From assembly GCF_001477655.1 (NCBI RefSeq), contig NZ_CP011266.1, positions 852,001 to 916,000 of the forward strand: a DNA stretch of 64,000 bases. The letters run 5' to 3'. Position numbers and translations under genes: made by a program. Below are positions 20,750 to 29,630 of the stretch, piece by piece. The notes under the pieces were generated by a model. The model made no database searches and was not told where the DNA came from. It worked only from the letters and a program-made list of their open reading frames with translations. This DNA comes from Methanobrevibacter millerae (GTDB lineage: Archaea > Methanobacteriota > Methanobacteria > Methanobacteriales > Methanobacteriaceae). Every line of letters begins with the position of its first letter. The stretch's first letter is position 1.

Positions 20750-20888
20750 AAAAACACACTATAATAGTAGTTTTTACTGATTATTATTAAAAAATTTTTT
20801 CATTTAGTTCACAATTTTTAATCCTAAAACAAAATTGATTTGACTTTGGAGGGAATCCTATTGATTTTGCAATTTTTTTTTAAATCAG

Positions 20889-20907
20889 GAGTGTTGGCGG
20901 AAATTAT
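20889..20907 (+). repeat. Left terminal inverted repeat of the IS
   Basis: 19 bp, perfect complement of 22711-22729. Confidence 0.92.
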
Positions 20908-20952
20908 TTAATTTTGAACATTTTTCATTTTCTCCATTTTATTTTTCTTATA

Positions 20953-22422
20953 TTAAGTTAATGATATGAATCTTATTGCGTTAATAACTGAATTTAAATC
21001 CATTTTATTTATTTTTATTAGATTAAATAATCTTATTAGATTGTATGATGCTACAATGGCGAACATTAGGTTCTGTACTCTTTTTAATCCAATTATTGGG
21101 ATATGGTCATAATCATAGATTCTTTTGAAAGTTCCGTTGTGTGCTTCTACTGTCTTTGAACGTAGTTTATAGTCTTTTATTCCTTCTTCTGTGGACATTA
21201 ATCGTTCTACTTTGTATTTGACGTCGTGAACGTATCTTGTTATTGTTCTGTGGTTTGTTGTGTAGCAGGTTCCTTTGTGTTTGCATTTTTTGCAAGCTGT
21301 GTAGTTGGAATAGACTAATTTGATTTTATTTCCTCCTCCTTTTTCTTGTGGTGCTGGATATGAGCCGTCAAGGGTTAATTCTTGTTTTTCTGGGCAAATA
21401 AAAACATTTTTATATTCATCAAAAACAAAGTAATCTATAGCAAATGGATTGTCAGGTTGATTGCCTGAATTTTGTCTATTTTGCTGTTTTGTTGGAATTA
21501 AGGCAGTGATATCTAATTCTTCGAGATATTGCAGATTTGCTAGTGTTGAATATATTGTATCCGTGCTAATTTTTTGGGGTTTAAGTTGTAAATTAACGAG
21601 TATTTGATTCATTAATGCTGGGATTTGGTAATGGTCTGTGGGATTTTGAACTGCATTAACTCCACAAATTAACTTTGATTTTGTATCTGTCCCCAATTGT
21701 ATGTTATATGCAAATTTTGGATATTTTTGTCCTTTATCTTTTATTTTCATTAATCGAGTGTCATGATCATTTAAAGCCAGTGACACTTGGCCAGAATAAT
21801 CTAACAACTGCCACCAATGAAACAAAATATCGACTTTTTCTTCGTCAGATAATGAATTATCCATTAGAAATTTTCTTGCTGTTCTTCTAAGCTGTTTAAT
21901 TTCATTTTTTGACAATTCTTCAACCATATAATGTCTAATTAATAGACTAATGTCTTTTTCTTTAATTATATTAAATGGTGAATTATATGCCTTTTTGATT
22001 GTCCCATCAATCGCAATATGTTCAAAATCAGTTAAACCCAGTTTATTAGCCACAATTAGAATAAAACTCATAATAAACTGGAAAATTCCTTGAAAATCCT
22101 CACGATAATCTCGAATAGTTCGATCTTTAGGTTCAATAGCATGTGAAATTAAATTATATAAATAATTAAATTTTGCATTATGGGCCAAGACCACAGAACT
22201 TGTTATTTTATTAATATAACCATAAAAAATTAGTTTAATCATATCTTTAAGTTCAAATGGTGGTTTTCCTTTATCAGACGTTATTCGTTCAATTTTAAAG
22301 AAATTAAAAGCACTATCAACAATAATGGATGTAAGATACATAAGCTGAAATTCTTCATCCATTTCATCAATTTCCCTACTTTTATCACTCAGAATAAGTG
22401 AATTCAAAATCATATAAATCAA
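20953..22422 (-). CDS. IS1182-family DDE transposase
   Basis: 489 residues, apparently intact. The N-terminus has the DUF772-type segment of IS1182/IS1478-like transposases (PFELKDMIKLIFYGYIN, then TIRDYR). The DDE core is visible as AIDGT (first Asp), STDTIYST (second Asp) and KTVEAHNGTFKR (Glu). A CxxC-type cluster (ACKKCKHKGTC) lies before the last acidic residue, as in relatives. It lies within the matched terminal repeats, in the same direction as the NRPS downstream. ISM1 of M. smithii is a different family, so this is a separate archaeal IS. Confidence 0.9.
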   Translation of the reverse strand: MIYMILNSLILSDKSREIDEMDEEFQLMYLTSIIVDSAFNFFKIERITSDKGKPPFELKDMIKLIFYGYINKITSSVVLAHNAKFNYLYNLISHAIEPKDRTIRDYREDFQGIFQFIMSFILIVANKLGLTDFEHIAIDGTIKKAYNSPFNIIKEKDISLLIRHYMVEELSKNEIKQLRRTARKFLMDNSLSDEEKVDILFHWWQLLDYSGQVSLALNDHDTRLMKIKDKGQKYPKFAYNIQLGTDTKSKLICGVNAVQNPTDHYQIPALMNQILVNLQLKPQKISTDTIYSTLANLQYLEELDITALIPTKQQNRQNSGNQPDNPFAIDYFVFDEYKNVFICPEKQELTLDGSYPAPQEKGGGNKIKLVYSNYTACKKCKHKGTCYTTNHRTITRYVHDVKYKVERLMSTEEGIKDYKLRSKTVEAHNGTFKRIYDYDHIPIIGLKRVQNLMFAIVASYNLIRLFNLIKINKMDLNSVINAIRFISLT

Positions 22423-22710
22423 AACTCCATATAATTAATTAAATAATTATAAAATTAACTATAATTAATTATATATTTGTAATTTGTAATATAAATAGAT
22501 TTTAATAACTTATAGTAAGAATAAAAAATAAATAACTAATATTATCAAATATTAACAATAATATTAATAGTATAGAAAAATTGAAGTTTAAAATCTCAAG
22601 AAATGAAAAAAATAAGAAAAAACAAGCAAAAAAATTGAAAATACATGATTGAACATTATTTAAAATTAATTTAAAAAATTAGTAAAAAGTTGAACAGTTA
22701 TTAATAACTA

Positions 22711-22729
22711 ATAATTTCCGCCAACACTC
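22711..22729 (-). repeat. Right terminal inverted repeat of the IS
   Basis: 19 bp, perfect complement of 20889-20907. Confidence 0.92.
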
Positions 22730-22801
22730 ATAATAAAATAGCTATTTATATATAATTTAAAAAAGTAAAATAATATTAATTAAGATAATTGAGGTTATTA
22801 T

Positions 22802-23131
22802 ATGAAAGGTGAAGTATATTATGGTAAAGGCATTCGTGAATTGGAAGATCAATATCCTGATTTGTACGAACTTGTAACTGATATGAATGAAACTGTATGG
22901 GATGGAAAAATTCTCGATTATAAAACTCAAAAATTAATAGCTATTGGAATTACTGCTTCCCGTGCAGACCCAAGAGCAACTAAAAAGCAAATTAAAAGTG
23001 CAATTGAAGTGTTAGGTATCAGTAAAGATGAAATTGTTGATGTTTTAAGAGTTGTTTTATTAACCTCAGGTATGCCAGCATTTTCAAAATCCTTACAAAT
23101 TTTAAACAGTGTTTTAGAGACTATGGATTAA
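22802..23131 (+). CDS. Carboxymuconolactone decarboxylase (CMD/AhpD)-family protein without CxxC
   Basis: 109 residues, a single all-helical CMD domain (LIAIGITASRADPRATKKQI region, then DEIVDVLRVVLLTSGMPA). The redox CxxC of AhpD-type members is absent, because ASRADPRAT occupies its place, so peroxidase activity is unlikely. A GAGGT Shine-Dalgarno lies 6 nt before the ATG. The gene is monocistronic, with a hairpin terminator after the stop. Function is unknown. Confidence 0.8.
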   Translation: MKGEVYYGKGIRELEDQYPDLYELVTDMNETVWDGKILDYKTQKLIAIGITASRADPRATKKQIKSAIEVLGISKDEIVDVLRVVLLTSGMPAFSKSLQILNSVLETMD

Positions 23132-23132
23132 G

Positions 23133-23164
23133 CTTCAAAATCATTTTGAAGTTTTCTTTTTTTC
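23133..23164 (+). terminator. Intrinsic-type terminator after CMD gene
   Basis: 8-bp perfect stem CTTCAAAA/TTTTGAAG (23133-23151) with TCA loop, followed by a T-rich run, in the gap between two convergent genes. Confidence 0.75.
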
Positions 23165-24118
23165 TTATATTATTTTTAAAGTCATTACTATTCTGAATAT
23201 ATGGTATGCTATAAAAAGGATCATTCCGATGTTTAATAATGAGGTTACTATCGGTTTTTCAAGATATATTTCTCTTTTAGATTCATTTATTTCAACCTTA
23301 TCATATTTTGTAAATATTGCATTCAGCCCTACAATCCAAGCAAAAAGTAGAATTATCAAATAAGTTGCTACTATGCCAATGTCTCCAATGTTTGCTGAAT
23401 TTATGTTTTGTGTTATGTTGCTTAGTGATGTGGAGAAAAATATACTGGCTACTGATCCGAAGAAATTGACGAATGCATGTAATGATATTGAATATATGAT
23501 TTTTCCGGTTTTAATATAGACGAATGCAAAAAATCCGCCCAGTAGGAATGCATAGAAAAATTGGCTTAGGTTTCCATGGAATAATGCAAATATTAATGCT
23601 GATAGAAATATTGATAGCTTCGCCCCGTATTTTATTGTCCTGTCAATCAGTAGTTTTCTAAAGAACAGTTCTTCAAATATCGGTGCCAGTATGCTTATTA
23701 CAAGCAGATTTACGTAAATACTTGAATTTTGAATTATTTGTTCTATGGGATTAATCACATCATTTGTAAGTGTGTTTCCTATTATTGTTGTAATGATAAG
23801 CCCAATCATGTTTCCTATCCACATTAATGTTAGGGCTATGCAGAAATATTCTATTGTTGTTTTTAAACTTAGATTTTTCTTATTTATTGGTGTTGATTCG
23901 ATTTTTCCCATCAGATACATGAAAATTGGCAATATTAATAGGTAATTTGTCAGGGAAGATAGGACTGTTTGAATATTGGTGTTTCTTATTAATGTCACAT
24001 CCCATAATGCAATGATATTTACCAGCAATATTTGGAATAGTATCGGTATCAGTGCAAGGGCTAAGTAATTAAATCCTATTCTTGAGAAAATTTTTCTGTT
24101 TTCGTCCAATTTCTCCAC
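23165..24118 (-). CDS. CPBP-family (CAAX/Abi) intramembrane protease-like protein
   Basis: 317 residues with about eight hydrophobic helices. The three signature motifs of the family are present in order: EELFFR (EExxxR), ALFHGNLSQF (FxxxH) and HAFVNFFG (HxxxN). Members include Rce1-like prenyl-CAAX proteases and bacteriocin-immunity proteins; the substrate is unknown here. The reading frame opens at a GTG (24118). A TTG at 24109, with GGTGG just upstream as Shine-Dalgarno, is an equally good start and would shorten it by three residues. Confidence 0.88.
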   Translation of the reverse strand: MEKLDENRKIFSRIGFNYLALALIPILFQILLVNIIALWDVTLIRNTNIQTVLSSLTNYLLILPIFMYLMGKIESTPINKKNLSLKTTIEYFCIALTLMWIGNMIGLIITTIIGNTLTNDVINPIEQIIQNSSIYVNLLVISILAPIFEELFFRKLLIDRTIKYGAKLSIFLSALIFALFHGNLSQFFYAFLLGGFFAFVYIKTGKIIYSISLHAFVNFFGSVASIFFSTSLSNITQNINSANIGDIGIVATYLIILLFAWIVGLNAIFTKYDKVEINESKREIYLEKPIVTSLLNIGMILFIAYHIFRIVMTLKII

Positions 24119-24468
24119 CTTTAAAATTAATGTAATTAATATTTAACTTTTAATATATATACTTTAATAATGTTTGGGTATAGTTAAATTTTTTTGATGA
24201 ACGTAAATTTAAATTAAGTTTAACCTAATAATTATTCTTTGTTTTACCTAAAAAAGATTTAAAACAGAATAGTTTATATATTACTTATTATTTAATAGTA
24301 TATTGGACAATACATTATTTAGACAAAAATAAATTTTGGTATTCAAAAAAATACACTATTTAGGTTTACCTAAAATTTATATATTGTTGTTTATAAAAAT
24401 ATATGTGTTATTGGATTTTTTTTGAATTTTATCCAATATCATATAAAAAATATACGGGAGATAATAAT
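24119..24468. other. 350-bp divergent regulatory region
   Basis: Between the CPBP gene and the PacL-like/P-type ATPase genes. It holds two TATA-like boxes facing right and the AGGT/ACCT-containing motifs listed separately. No ORF is supported. Confidence 0.55.
24359..24374 (+). promoter_or_regulatory. Palindromic operator TTTAGGT-TT-ACCTAAA at the metal-ATPase promoter
   Basis: Perfect 7-bp half-sites separated by TT, immediately upstream of a TATA-like TTTATATAT (24377-24385). A related decamer TTTACCTAAA lies at 24243-24252 ahead of a second TATA-like stretch (near 24273). The site resembles DtxR/MntR-family metalloregulator boxes, which suits the metal-transport genes downstream. The binding protein is not in the window. 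Confidence 0.6.
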
Positions 24469-24735
24469 ATGATTGAAAAAGAATATGTTGAAAAAGTAAT
24501 GAAACATAAACATGCACTTATTTTTGTCGGTGGAATTGCAACTGCTATTGTTGGTAAAAAAATCTTAGAATCAAAAACTGTAAAAGATGCTTGTACCCAA
24601 GGTATGGCTACTGTTATGGCAGCTAAAAAAGATGCAGAAGAATGCTTCCAAGATATGAAAGACAACGCTGAAGACATTGTTGTTGACGCAAATTCCGAAG
24701 TAAAAAAAGAAATTTACGTAGAAGATAAAGAATAA
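24469..24735 (+). CDS. Small PacL-like/DUF6110-type partner of a P-type ATPase
   Basis: 88 residues. The start chosen is the ATG at 24469, with a GGGAG Shine-Dalgarno 6-7 nt upstream; an upstream in-frame extension has no support. One N-terminal hydrophobic helix (HALIFVGGIATAIVGKKIL) is followed by an Ala-rich and then an acidic/Lys amphipathic tail. The layout matches small proteins encoded beside metal P-ATPases (DUF6110; the mycobacterial PacL/DUF1490 proteins that scaffold CtpC-like pumps). It lies 22 nt before the ATPase gene, so the two form one operon. The homology call rests on recall of the pattern. Confidence 0.7.
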   Translation: MIEKEYVEKVMKHKHALIFVGGIATAIVGKKILESKTVKDACTQGMATVMAAKKDAEECFQDMKDNAEDIVVDANSEVKKEIYVEDKE

Positions 24736-24757
24736 ATTTTTTTCTGGTAGTGTAGAA

Positions 24758-26899
24758 ATGAAATATCAAGTAATGTATGATAAAGGAACTCGTTTAAGAG
24801 TTCGATCAGGCCAATGGGCTTTCACTAAAGAGGAAGGCTATGGTCTTGCTTCATTACTTTTAGAAAATGATTTTATCCATGAAGTATACACATCACATAG
24901 AAACGGAAGCATTTTAATTTATTATGATGATGTTGAAAATAAACAGAAAATTTTCAATATTTTAAATTCAATCACAATGGATGATTTGGTTGAAGGTGAA
25001 GCTTCACAGCTTCAAATTTCAAGAGAAATCACTGATGATTTTATATTGAAATTAACTAAAATGTTTACTTACAGACTATTGGGAAGGATATTCTTACCTA
25101 TTAGGATTAAAAATATTTTGACTATTATGCGTGCTACAAAATATATTTGGGAAGGATTGGATAGTCTAACCAGTTTCCGTATTGATGTTGCACTTCTTGA
25201 CGGAGCGGCTGTTGCTGGAGCATTATATATGAGAGACTTTGCACCAGCAAGTTCAATGATGTTCTTATTGTCCATCTCCGATGCATTAGAAGACTACACT
25301 GTTCAAAAAGCTAAAAGTACATTAAAAGATAGTTTAGCTTTAAATATTGATACTGTATGGGTAGTAGGAGAAGATGGAACAGAAGAACAACGCCCGGCTT
25401 TAGAGGTTAAAAAAGGAGATAAAATCAAAATCCACATGGGAGATGTCATTCCTGTGGATGGTAAAGTAGTGGACGGAGATGCAATGGTTAATGAGGCTTC
25501 AATGACTGGAGAACCATTGGCTGTTCATAAAAGTTCAGGTAAGACAGTTCACGCAGGAACTGTACTTGAAGAAGGAAACATTGTTGTTGAAGTGTTTTCA
25601 ATCAATAAGGAAACCAGATTAAACAAGATCATTGACTTGATTGAAAACTCAGAAGATTTAAAGGCTGATGCTCAAAGTAAAGCTGAAAAATTAGCTGATT
25701 CTATTGTTCCTTATAGTTTCCTTGCTACAGCAATTACTTATTTAATTACAAGAAATCCTGTCAAGGCGTTATCTGTATTGATGGTTGATTTCTCATGCGC
25801 AATTAAATTAACAACTCCATTATCAATCATATCTGCAATGCGTGAAGCATCTGATAATCGTATGATGGTAAAAGGAGGTAAATTCCTTGAGAAATATGCA
25901 ACTGCAGATACTATTGTGTTCGATAAGACTGGAACTTTAACAAATGCTTCTCCAAAAGTCGTTCATGTATTCCCTATGACTAAAAAATACACAAGGGAAG
26001 AAATTCTAAGAATGGCTGCCTGTATTGAAGAGCACTTTGCTCATAGTATTGCAACAGCTATTGTAAAACAGGCTGAAGAAGAAGGAATTAAGCATGAAGA
26101 AGACCACAGTGAAGTTGAATACATTGTAGCTCATGGTATTGCTACTACTTATGATGGTAAACGTGTTGTAATCGGTAGTAGACACTTCTTGTTTGATGAT
26201 GAGGGCATTAAGATAAATAAGACTCAGGAAAAGAAAATCAAAAAAGAAGTTAAAGAGCATTCTGTTGTTTACATGGCTATTGACGGTAAACTTCAAGGTC
26301 TTATCTGTATAGACGATCCTGTTCGTGAAGAAGCAAAATATGTCATTGAAGAACTTAAGTCATTAGGCATCGAAAATGTCATAATGCTTACTGGAGACAG
26401 TGAAAGCGGAGCTAAATCCAGTGCTGAAGCTTTAGGAATCACGGAATACAGATCACAAGTACTTCCAGAAGATAAATCAAGGATTGTTGAAGAATTAAAA
26501 GCTGAAGGTAAAACCGTTATCATGGTCGGTGATGGTATAAACGATTCACCCGCACTCGCTGCAGCTGATGTATCAGTATCGATGAAAAATTCCTCAGATA
26601 TTGCTCGTGAAGTAGCTGACATTTCACTTTTATCTGATGACTTGAATGATTTGATAACATTAAGAAAGTTAAGTACTGGTATGTTTGATAAGATCAATAC
26701 GAATTATCGCAGAATTGTTGCGGTTAACGGAACCTTGCTTGTATTGGGAGTATTAGGTGTAATTCAACCATCTACGTCCTCAATGATACATAACTTATCA
26801 ACAATGCTGTTTGGTGCTTTAAGTACTAAATCAGTCCTTGGTGATGATAATCCGAATGAAATTAAAGTTGAAGCTATTGAAGTGACTGATGCTGCATAA
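24758..26899 (+). CDS. P1B-type heavy-metal ATPase (CtpC-like)
   Basis: 713 residues. The N-terminal ~90 residues are an HMA-like fold without a CxxC metal site. The actuator motif TGEP, the phosphorylation motif DKTGTLT (Asp389) and the hinge GDGINDSPALA are present. In the transmembrane metal site the usual CPC is replaced by SCA (Cys347, context DFSCAIKLTTP), as in CtpC-type pumps linked to Mn/Zn rather than Cu. It is co-transcribed with the PacL-like small protein behind a metalloregulator-type operator. Metal efflux is likely and the metal is not determined. Confidence 0.9.
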   Translation: MKYQVMYDKGTRLRVRSGQWAFTKEEGYGLASLLLENDFIHEVYTSHRNGSILIYYDDVENKQKIFNILNSITMDDLVEGEASQLQISREITDDFILKLTKMFTYRLLGRIFLPIRIKNILTIMRATKYIWEGLDSLTSFRIDVALLDGAAVAGALYMRDFAPASSMMFLLSISDALEDYTVQKAKSTLKDSLALNIDTVWVVGEDGTEEQRPALEVKKGDKIKIHMGDVIPVDGKVVDGDAMVNEASMTGEPLAVHKSSGKTVHAGTVLEEGNIVVEVFSINKETRLNKIIDLIENSEDLKADAQSKAEKLADSIVPYSFLATAITYLITRNPVKALSVLMVDFSCAIKLTTPLSIISAMREASDNRMMVKGGKFLEKYATADTIVFDKTGTLTNASPKVVHVFPMTKKYTREEILRMAACIEEHFAHSIATAIVKQAEEEGIKHEEDHSEVEYIVAHGIATTYDGKRVVIGSRHFLFDDEGIKINKTQEKKIKKEVKEHSVVYMAIDGKLQGLICIDDPVREEAKYVIEELKSLGIENVIMLTGDSESGAKSSAEALGITEYRSQVLPEDKSRIVEELKAEGKTVIMVGDGINDSPALAAADVSVSMKNSSDIAREVADISLLSDDLNDLITLRKLSTGMFDKINTNYRRIVAVNGTLLVLGVLGVIQPSTSSMIHNLSTMLFGALSTKSVLGDDNPNEIKVEAIEVTDAA

Positions 26900-26935
26900 A
26901 TGTAGAATTTTTTCTACATTTTTTTCTATTTTTTT
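26898..26935 (+). terminator. Intrinsic-type terminator after P-type ATPase
   Basis: 10-bp perfect stem AAATGTAGAA/TTCTACATTT with TTTT loop (26898-26921), followed by long T-runs. Confidence 0.8.
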
Positions 26936-26997
26936 CTTAAACTTTTAATATTAAAACATTCATATTATTTAATGTATAAAATTTTAGATTAAGTGAT

Positions 26998-27741
26998 GTG
27001 ATGAATAAAAGAAAATTTTTACCATTAATTCTGCCGATTGCAATTCTTATTTTTTGGTATATCATAACTGACGGTATTTCTTTGGTTAAACCTTATGTAT
27101 TGCCGAGTCCGGTTGCTGTATTATATTCTGCAATCAGCATTATACAATCTGGAAAATTGCTTCAAAATACTATTGATACATTATTTAAAGTATTTGCCGG
27201 TTTGATTTTAGCGTCCCTTGTTGCTATTCCTTCTGGTATTCTTTTAGGATGGTATGAAACTTTGGAAGAGTTGTGTTCTTTTGTAATCAGTATTTTAAGG
27301 CCTATACCTCCTGTTGCATGGATTCCATTTTCAATTTTATGGTTTGGAATTGGTACTGTTCCTGCAGTATTTATTATCTTTATGGGGTGTGTTTTCCCGA
27401 TTTTGGTTTATACCATGGATGGTGTAAAGAGAACTGATAAAGTATTAATTGAATCTGCACAGACATTAGGCGCAAATGATTGGAATGTTCTTAAAAGAGT
27501 AATATTGCCTTCTGCTGTTCCTTATGTTATTTCTGGACTTAAAGTGGGTGTTGGAATTGCTTTGATGTGTACAATTTCAGCAGAAATGATTGGTTCAAGC
27601 AGTGGTTTAGGATATATGATTTTAACAGCTACAAACTTATTTGATCCAGGTACTACAGTTGTTGGTATGCTTGTCATTGGTTTGATTGGTCTTGTTCTTG
27701 ATTATGTATTTGGACTTGCACAAAAAAGGATTTTCTGGTAG
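26998..27741 (+). CDS. ABC importer permease, nitrate/sulfonate/taurine-type
   Basis: 247 residues, about six helices. The inner-membrane EAA loop is visible as ESAQTLGANDWNVLKRVILPSA (split here as ESAQTLGANDW and VILPSA), typical of SsuC/TauC/ThiX permeases. Two adjacent ATG codons open it, with GTGATG context. The ATPase gene follows at 9 nt. No periplasmic binding protein is encoded next to the pair, so the substrate (sulfonate, taurine, pyrimidine precursor or other) cannot be told. Confidence 0.88.
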   Translation: MMNKRKFLPLILPIAILIFWYIITDGISLVKPYVLPSPVAVLYSAISIIQSGKLLQNTIDTLFKVFAGLILASLVAIPSGILLGWYETLEELCSFVISILRPIPPVAWIPFSILWFGIGTVPAVFIIFMGCVFPILVYTMDGVKRTDKVLIESAQTLGANDWNVLKRVILPSAVPYVISGLKVGVGIALMCTISAEMIGSSSGLGYMILTATNLFDPGTTVVGMLVIGLIGLVLDYVFGLAQKRIFW

Positions 27742-27750
27742 GTGTTTTGA

Positions 27751-28497
27751 GTGTCAATTGAAATTAAAAATATTAACAAGTCCTTTGATGGAAGAGGAAA
27801 AAACTTATCTGTTTTAGAGGATATTAATTTGACAATTGATGATGGGGAGTTTGTATGTTTGCTTGGCCCATCAGGTTGCGGTAAAACAACTCTTCTTCGT
27901 TTGATTGCAGGTCTTGACAATCCTACTTCCGGTGAAGTTGTAGCTAATGGTGAAGTTGTTGAAAAGCCTTCTGGTGATAGAGCAGTTATTTTTCAGCAAT
28001 ATTCATTGTTTCCTTGGCTCACTGTACTTCAAAATGTAACTTTTGGTCTTGAAATGTCAGGCGGTTCAAAAGAGGAAAATATTCAGGCCGCAGAAAGATA
28101 TCTTCAAAGTGTTGGTTTGCTTGAGTTTAAAGATAGCTATCCTCATGAACTTTCAGGTGGTATGAAACAGAGGGTCGCAATTATTAGATCTTTGCTTAAC
28201 CATTCACCTATCTTGCTTATGGATGAGCCGTTTTCTGCATTGGATATGCAAAATAGACATAAGCTTCAGGAACAGCTAATTGGTGTTTGGAAAAGATTCG
28301 AAAATACGATTGTTTTTGTAACTCACGATGTTGATGAAGCCGTTTATCTTGCAGATAAAATAGTTTTGCTTGATAAAAATCCGGGTAAAATCGCAGAAGT
28401 GATTTCTGTCGATTTGGAAAGGCCAAGAAAAAGAGAATCTCAAGAATTTTTAGAAATTCAAGAATCAATTGTTGAAAATCTTGATATGGAAGAATAG
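27751..28497 (+). CDS. ABC importer ATP-binding protein, SsuB/TauB-type
   Basis: 248 residues, GTG start 9 nt after the permease. Walker A GPSGCGKTT, Q-loop FQQYSLFPW, signature LSGGMKQR, Walker B LLMDEPFSALD and the switch His (FVTHDVDEA) are all intact. It energises the permease encoded just before it. The stop codon is embedded in a palindrome shared with the convergent neighbour. Confidence 0.9.
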   Translation: MSIEIKNINKSFDGRGKNLSVLEDINLTIDDGEFVCLLGPSGCGKTTLLRLIAGLDNPTSGEVVANGEVVEKPSGDRAVIFQQYSLFPWLTVLQNVTFGLEMSGGSKEENIQAAERYLQSVGLLEFKDSYPHELSGGMKQRVAIIRSLLNHSPILLMDEPFSALDMQNRHKLQEQLIGVWKRFENTIVFVTHDVDEAVYLADKIVLLDKNPGKIAEVISVDLERPRKRESQEFLEIQESIVENLDMEE

Positions 28498-28513
28498 TTA
28501 ATTAACTATCTTC
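28489..28513. terminator. Bidirectional palindrome between convergent genes
   Basis: The perfect 16-bp palindrome ATAGTTAATTAACTAT (28494-28509), flanked by GAAG/CTTC, overlaps the stop region of both converging genes. T-rich sequence follows on the plus strand. Confidence 0.55.
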
Positions 28514-28888
28514 TAATTCATTTTTTATTTTTAAAATTTCATTTTTAACTATATTAACGCATTTTTCATCATTTTCATTAATTCTGACTGTGCATTCTGC
28601 ATGCAAGTCATATTTTTTTAATAGTTTACTCACATTCAAATTATATTCTACTGTCACATCTTTTGTTTTTAATATTGTTTCAGGACAGCAGTTTTCACAG
28701 CCATTTACGGCTATGACTTTATTATTTTTTGCCAGTTCAATGAATTTTTTGTAATTGCCTCCGCTTGCAACTACACAGCAATATTCAATGTCTTCATGTT
28801 CAATGGACAAGTCGTAAACACTGACTCGTGATACTTCACCTCTTGGGTTCATGCCGCTGCAGGCACATAATACAATCTTTTCATTCAT
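28502..28888 (-). CDS. DGC-domain putative zinc-binding protein
   Basis: 128 residues, rich in Cys: CACSGMNPRGEVSR at the N-terminus, YCCVVASGG, and NGCENCCPE in place of the family DGC motif. This matches the small DGC (Pfam DGC) family of proposed zinc-binding proteins. It is the last gene of the proS-cofC-thiD operon, 4 nt after thiD. The biochemical role is unknown. Confidence 0.75.
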   Translation of the reverse strand: MNEKIVLCACSGMNPRGEVSRVSVYDLSIEHEDIEYCCVVASGGNYKKFIELAKNNKVIAVNGCENCCPETILKTKDVTVEYNLNVSKLLKKYDLHAECTVRINENDEKCVNIVKNEILKIKNELEDS

Positions 28889-28892
28889 GTTA

Positions 28893-29627
28893 TCACAATT
28901 TAGCTATTAAGGTACCATAATTTCCATTTTTAATGCCTTCATATACATAATCCAATGCCTTTAGGATTGAATCGTTTAAATCGTTATCTTTTGCAAGATA
29001 TGCAGTAATTGCTGCGGATAAATTACATCCTGTACCATGAAGATTGTCTGTTTCAATCAATTCCTGTTTTTTGATTGTTGTTTTTCCATCAATGTTTATT
29101 GTGTTGATGCCATCCAAATGTCCTCCAGTAATTAAACTATTGCATTTGATATTTTTAGAAGCTTCAATAGCATCCTTTTTGTCATTGATTTTCATGCCAC
29201 TTAATTTTTCAGCTTCACTGATATTTGGTGTGGTTAAAATTGAATTTGGAAGTAAATATTTGTTTAAAGCATCTGCTAAATCCTCTTTGGTTAAATCTCC
29301 TCCTGAAGTAGCAACCATGACTGGATCAACAACTGCCTTTAAATCATACTCTTTAATCTTTAGAGAAACCAATTTGATTATTTCTGGTGAGTAAAGCATG
29401 CCTGTTTTAATGAATTCAACTTCATATGAATCCATAACTGAATCAATCTGCTCTTCAATGTATACTGGTGAAATGGGTTTGGTTGAAAAAAACTTATATG
29501 GATTTTGAGCTGTAAGGGCAGTTACTATTCCTGTTCCATAAACTCCAATTGCCTGAAATGTTTTTAAATCAGCAAAAACACCTGCTCCTGCTGATGGATC
29601 AACACCTGCAATTGACATTACAATCAT
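28893..29627 (-). CDS. thiD: Hydroxymethylpyrimidine (phosphate) kinase
   Basis: 244 residues, ribokinase-fold. N-terminal SIAGVDPSAGAG (substrate and Mg site), PVMVATSGG, and the C-terminal catalytic stretch HGTGCNLSAAI are present. It phosphorylates HMP/HMP-P for thiamine biosynthesis. It is the stand-alone form, not fused to ThiN as in many archaea. It starts 3 nt after the cofC stop with GGGG upstream. An ATG four codons later is possible. Confidence 0.93.
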   Translation of the reverse strand: MIVMSIAGVDPSAGAGVFADLKTFQAIGVYGTGIVTALTAQNPYKFFSTKPISPVYIEEQIDSVMDSYEVEFIKTGMLYSPEIIKLVSLKIKEYDLKAVVDPVMVATSGGDLTKEDLADALNKYLLPNSILTTPNISEAEKLSGMKINDKKDAIEASKNIKCNSLITGGHLDGINTINIDGKTTIKKQELIETDNLHGTGCNLSAAITAYLAKDNDLNDSILKALDYVYEGIKNGNYGTLIAKL

Positions 29628-29630
29628 TGT

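Larger units (their letters stand above)
20889..22729. mobile_element. IS1182-like insertion sequence
   Basis: A 1841-bp element bounded by perfect 19-bp inverted repeats (20889-20907 and 22711-22729, GAGTGTTGGCGGAAATTAT and its complement), carrying one DDE transposase gene. The next base outside already differs and no obvious target duplication is visible. It sits 140 bp upstream of the second NRPS start, between that gene and the CMD-family gene, and so may have displaced the NRPS promoter. Confidence 0.9.
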
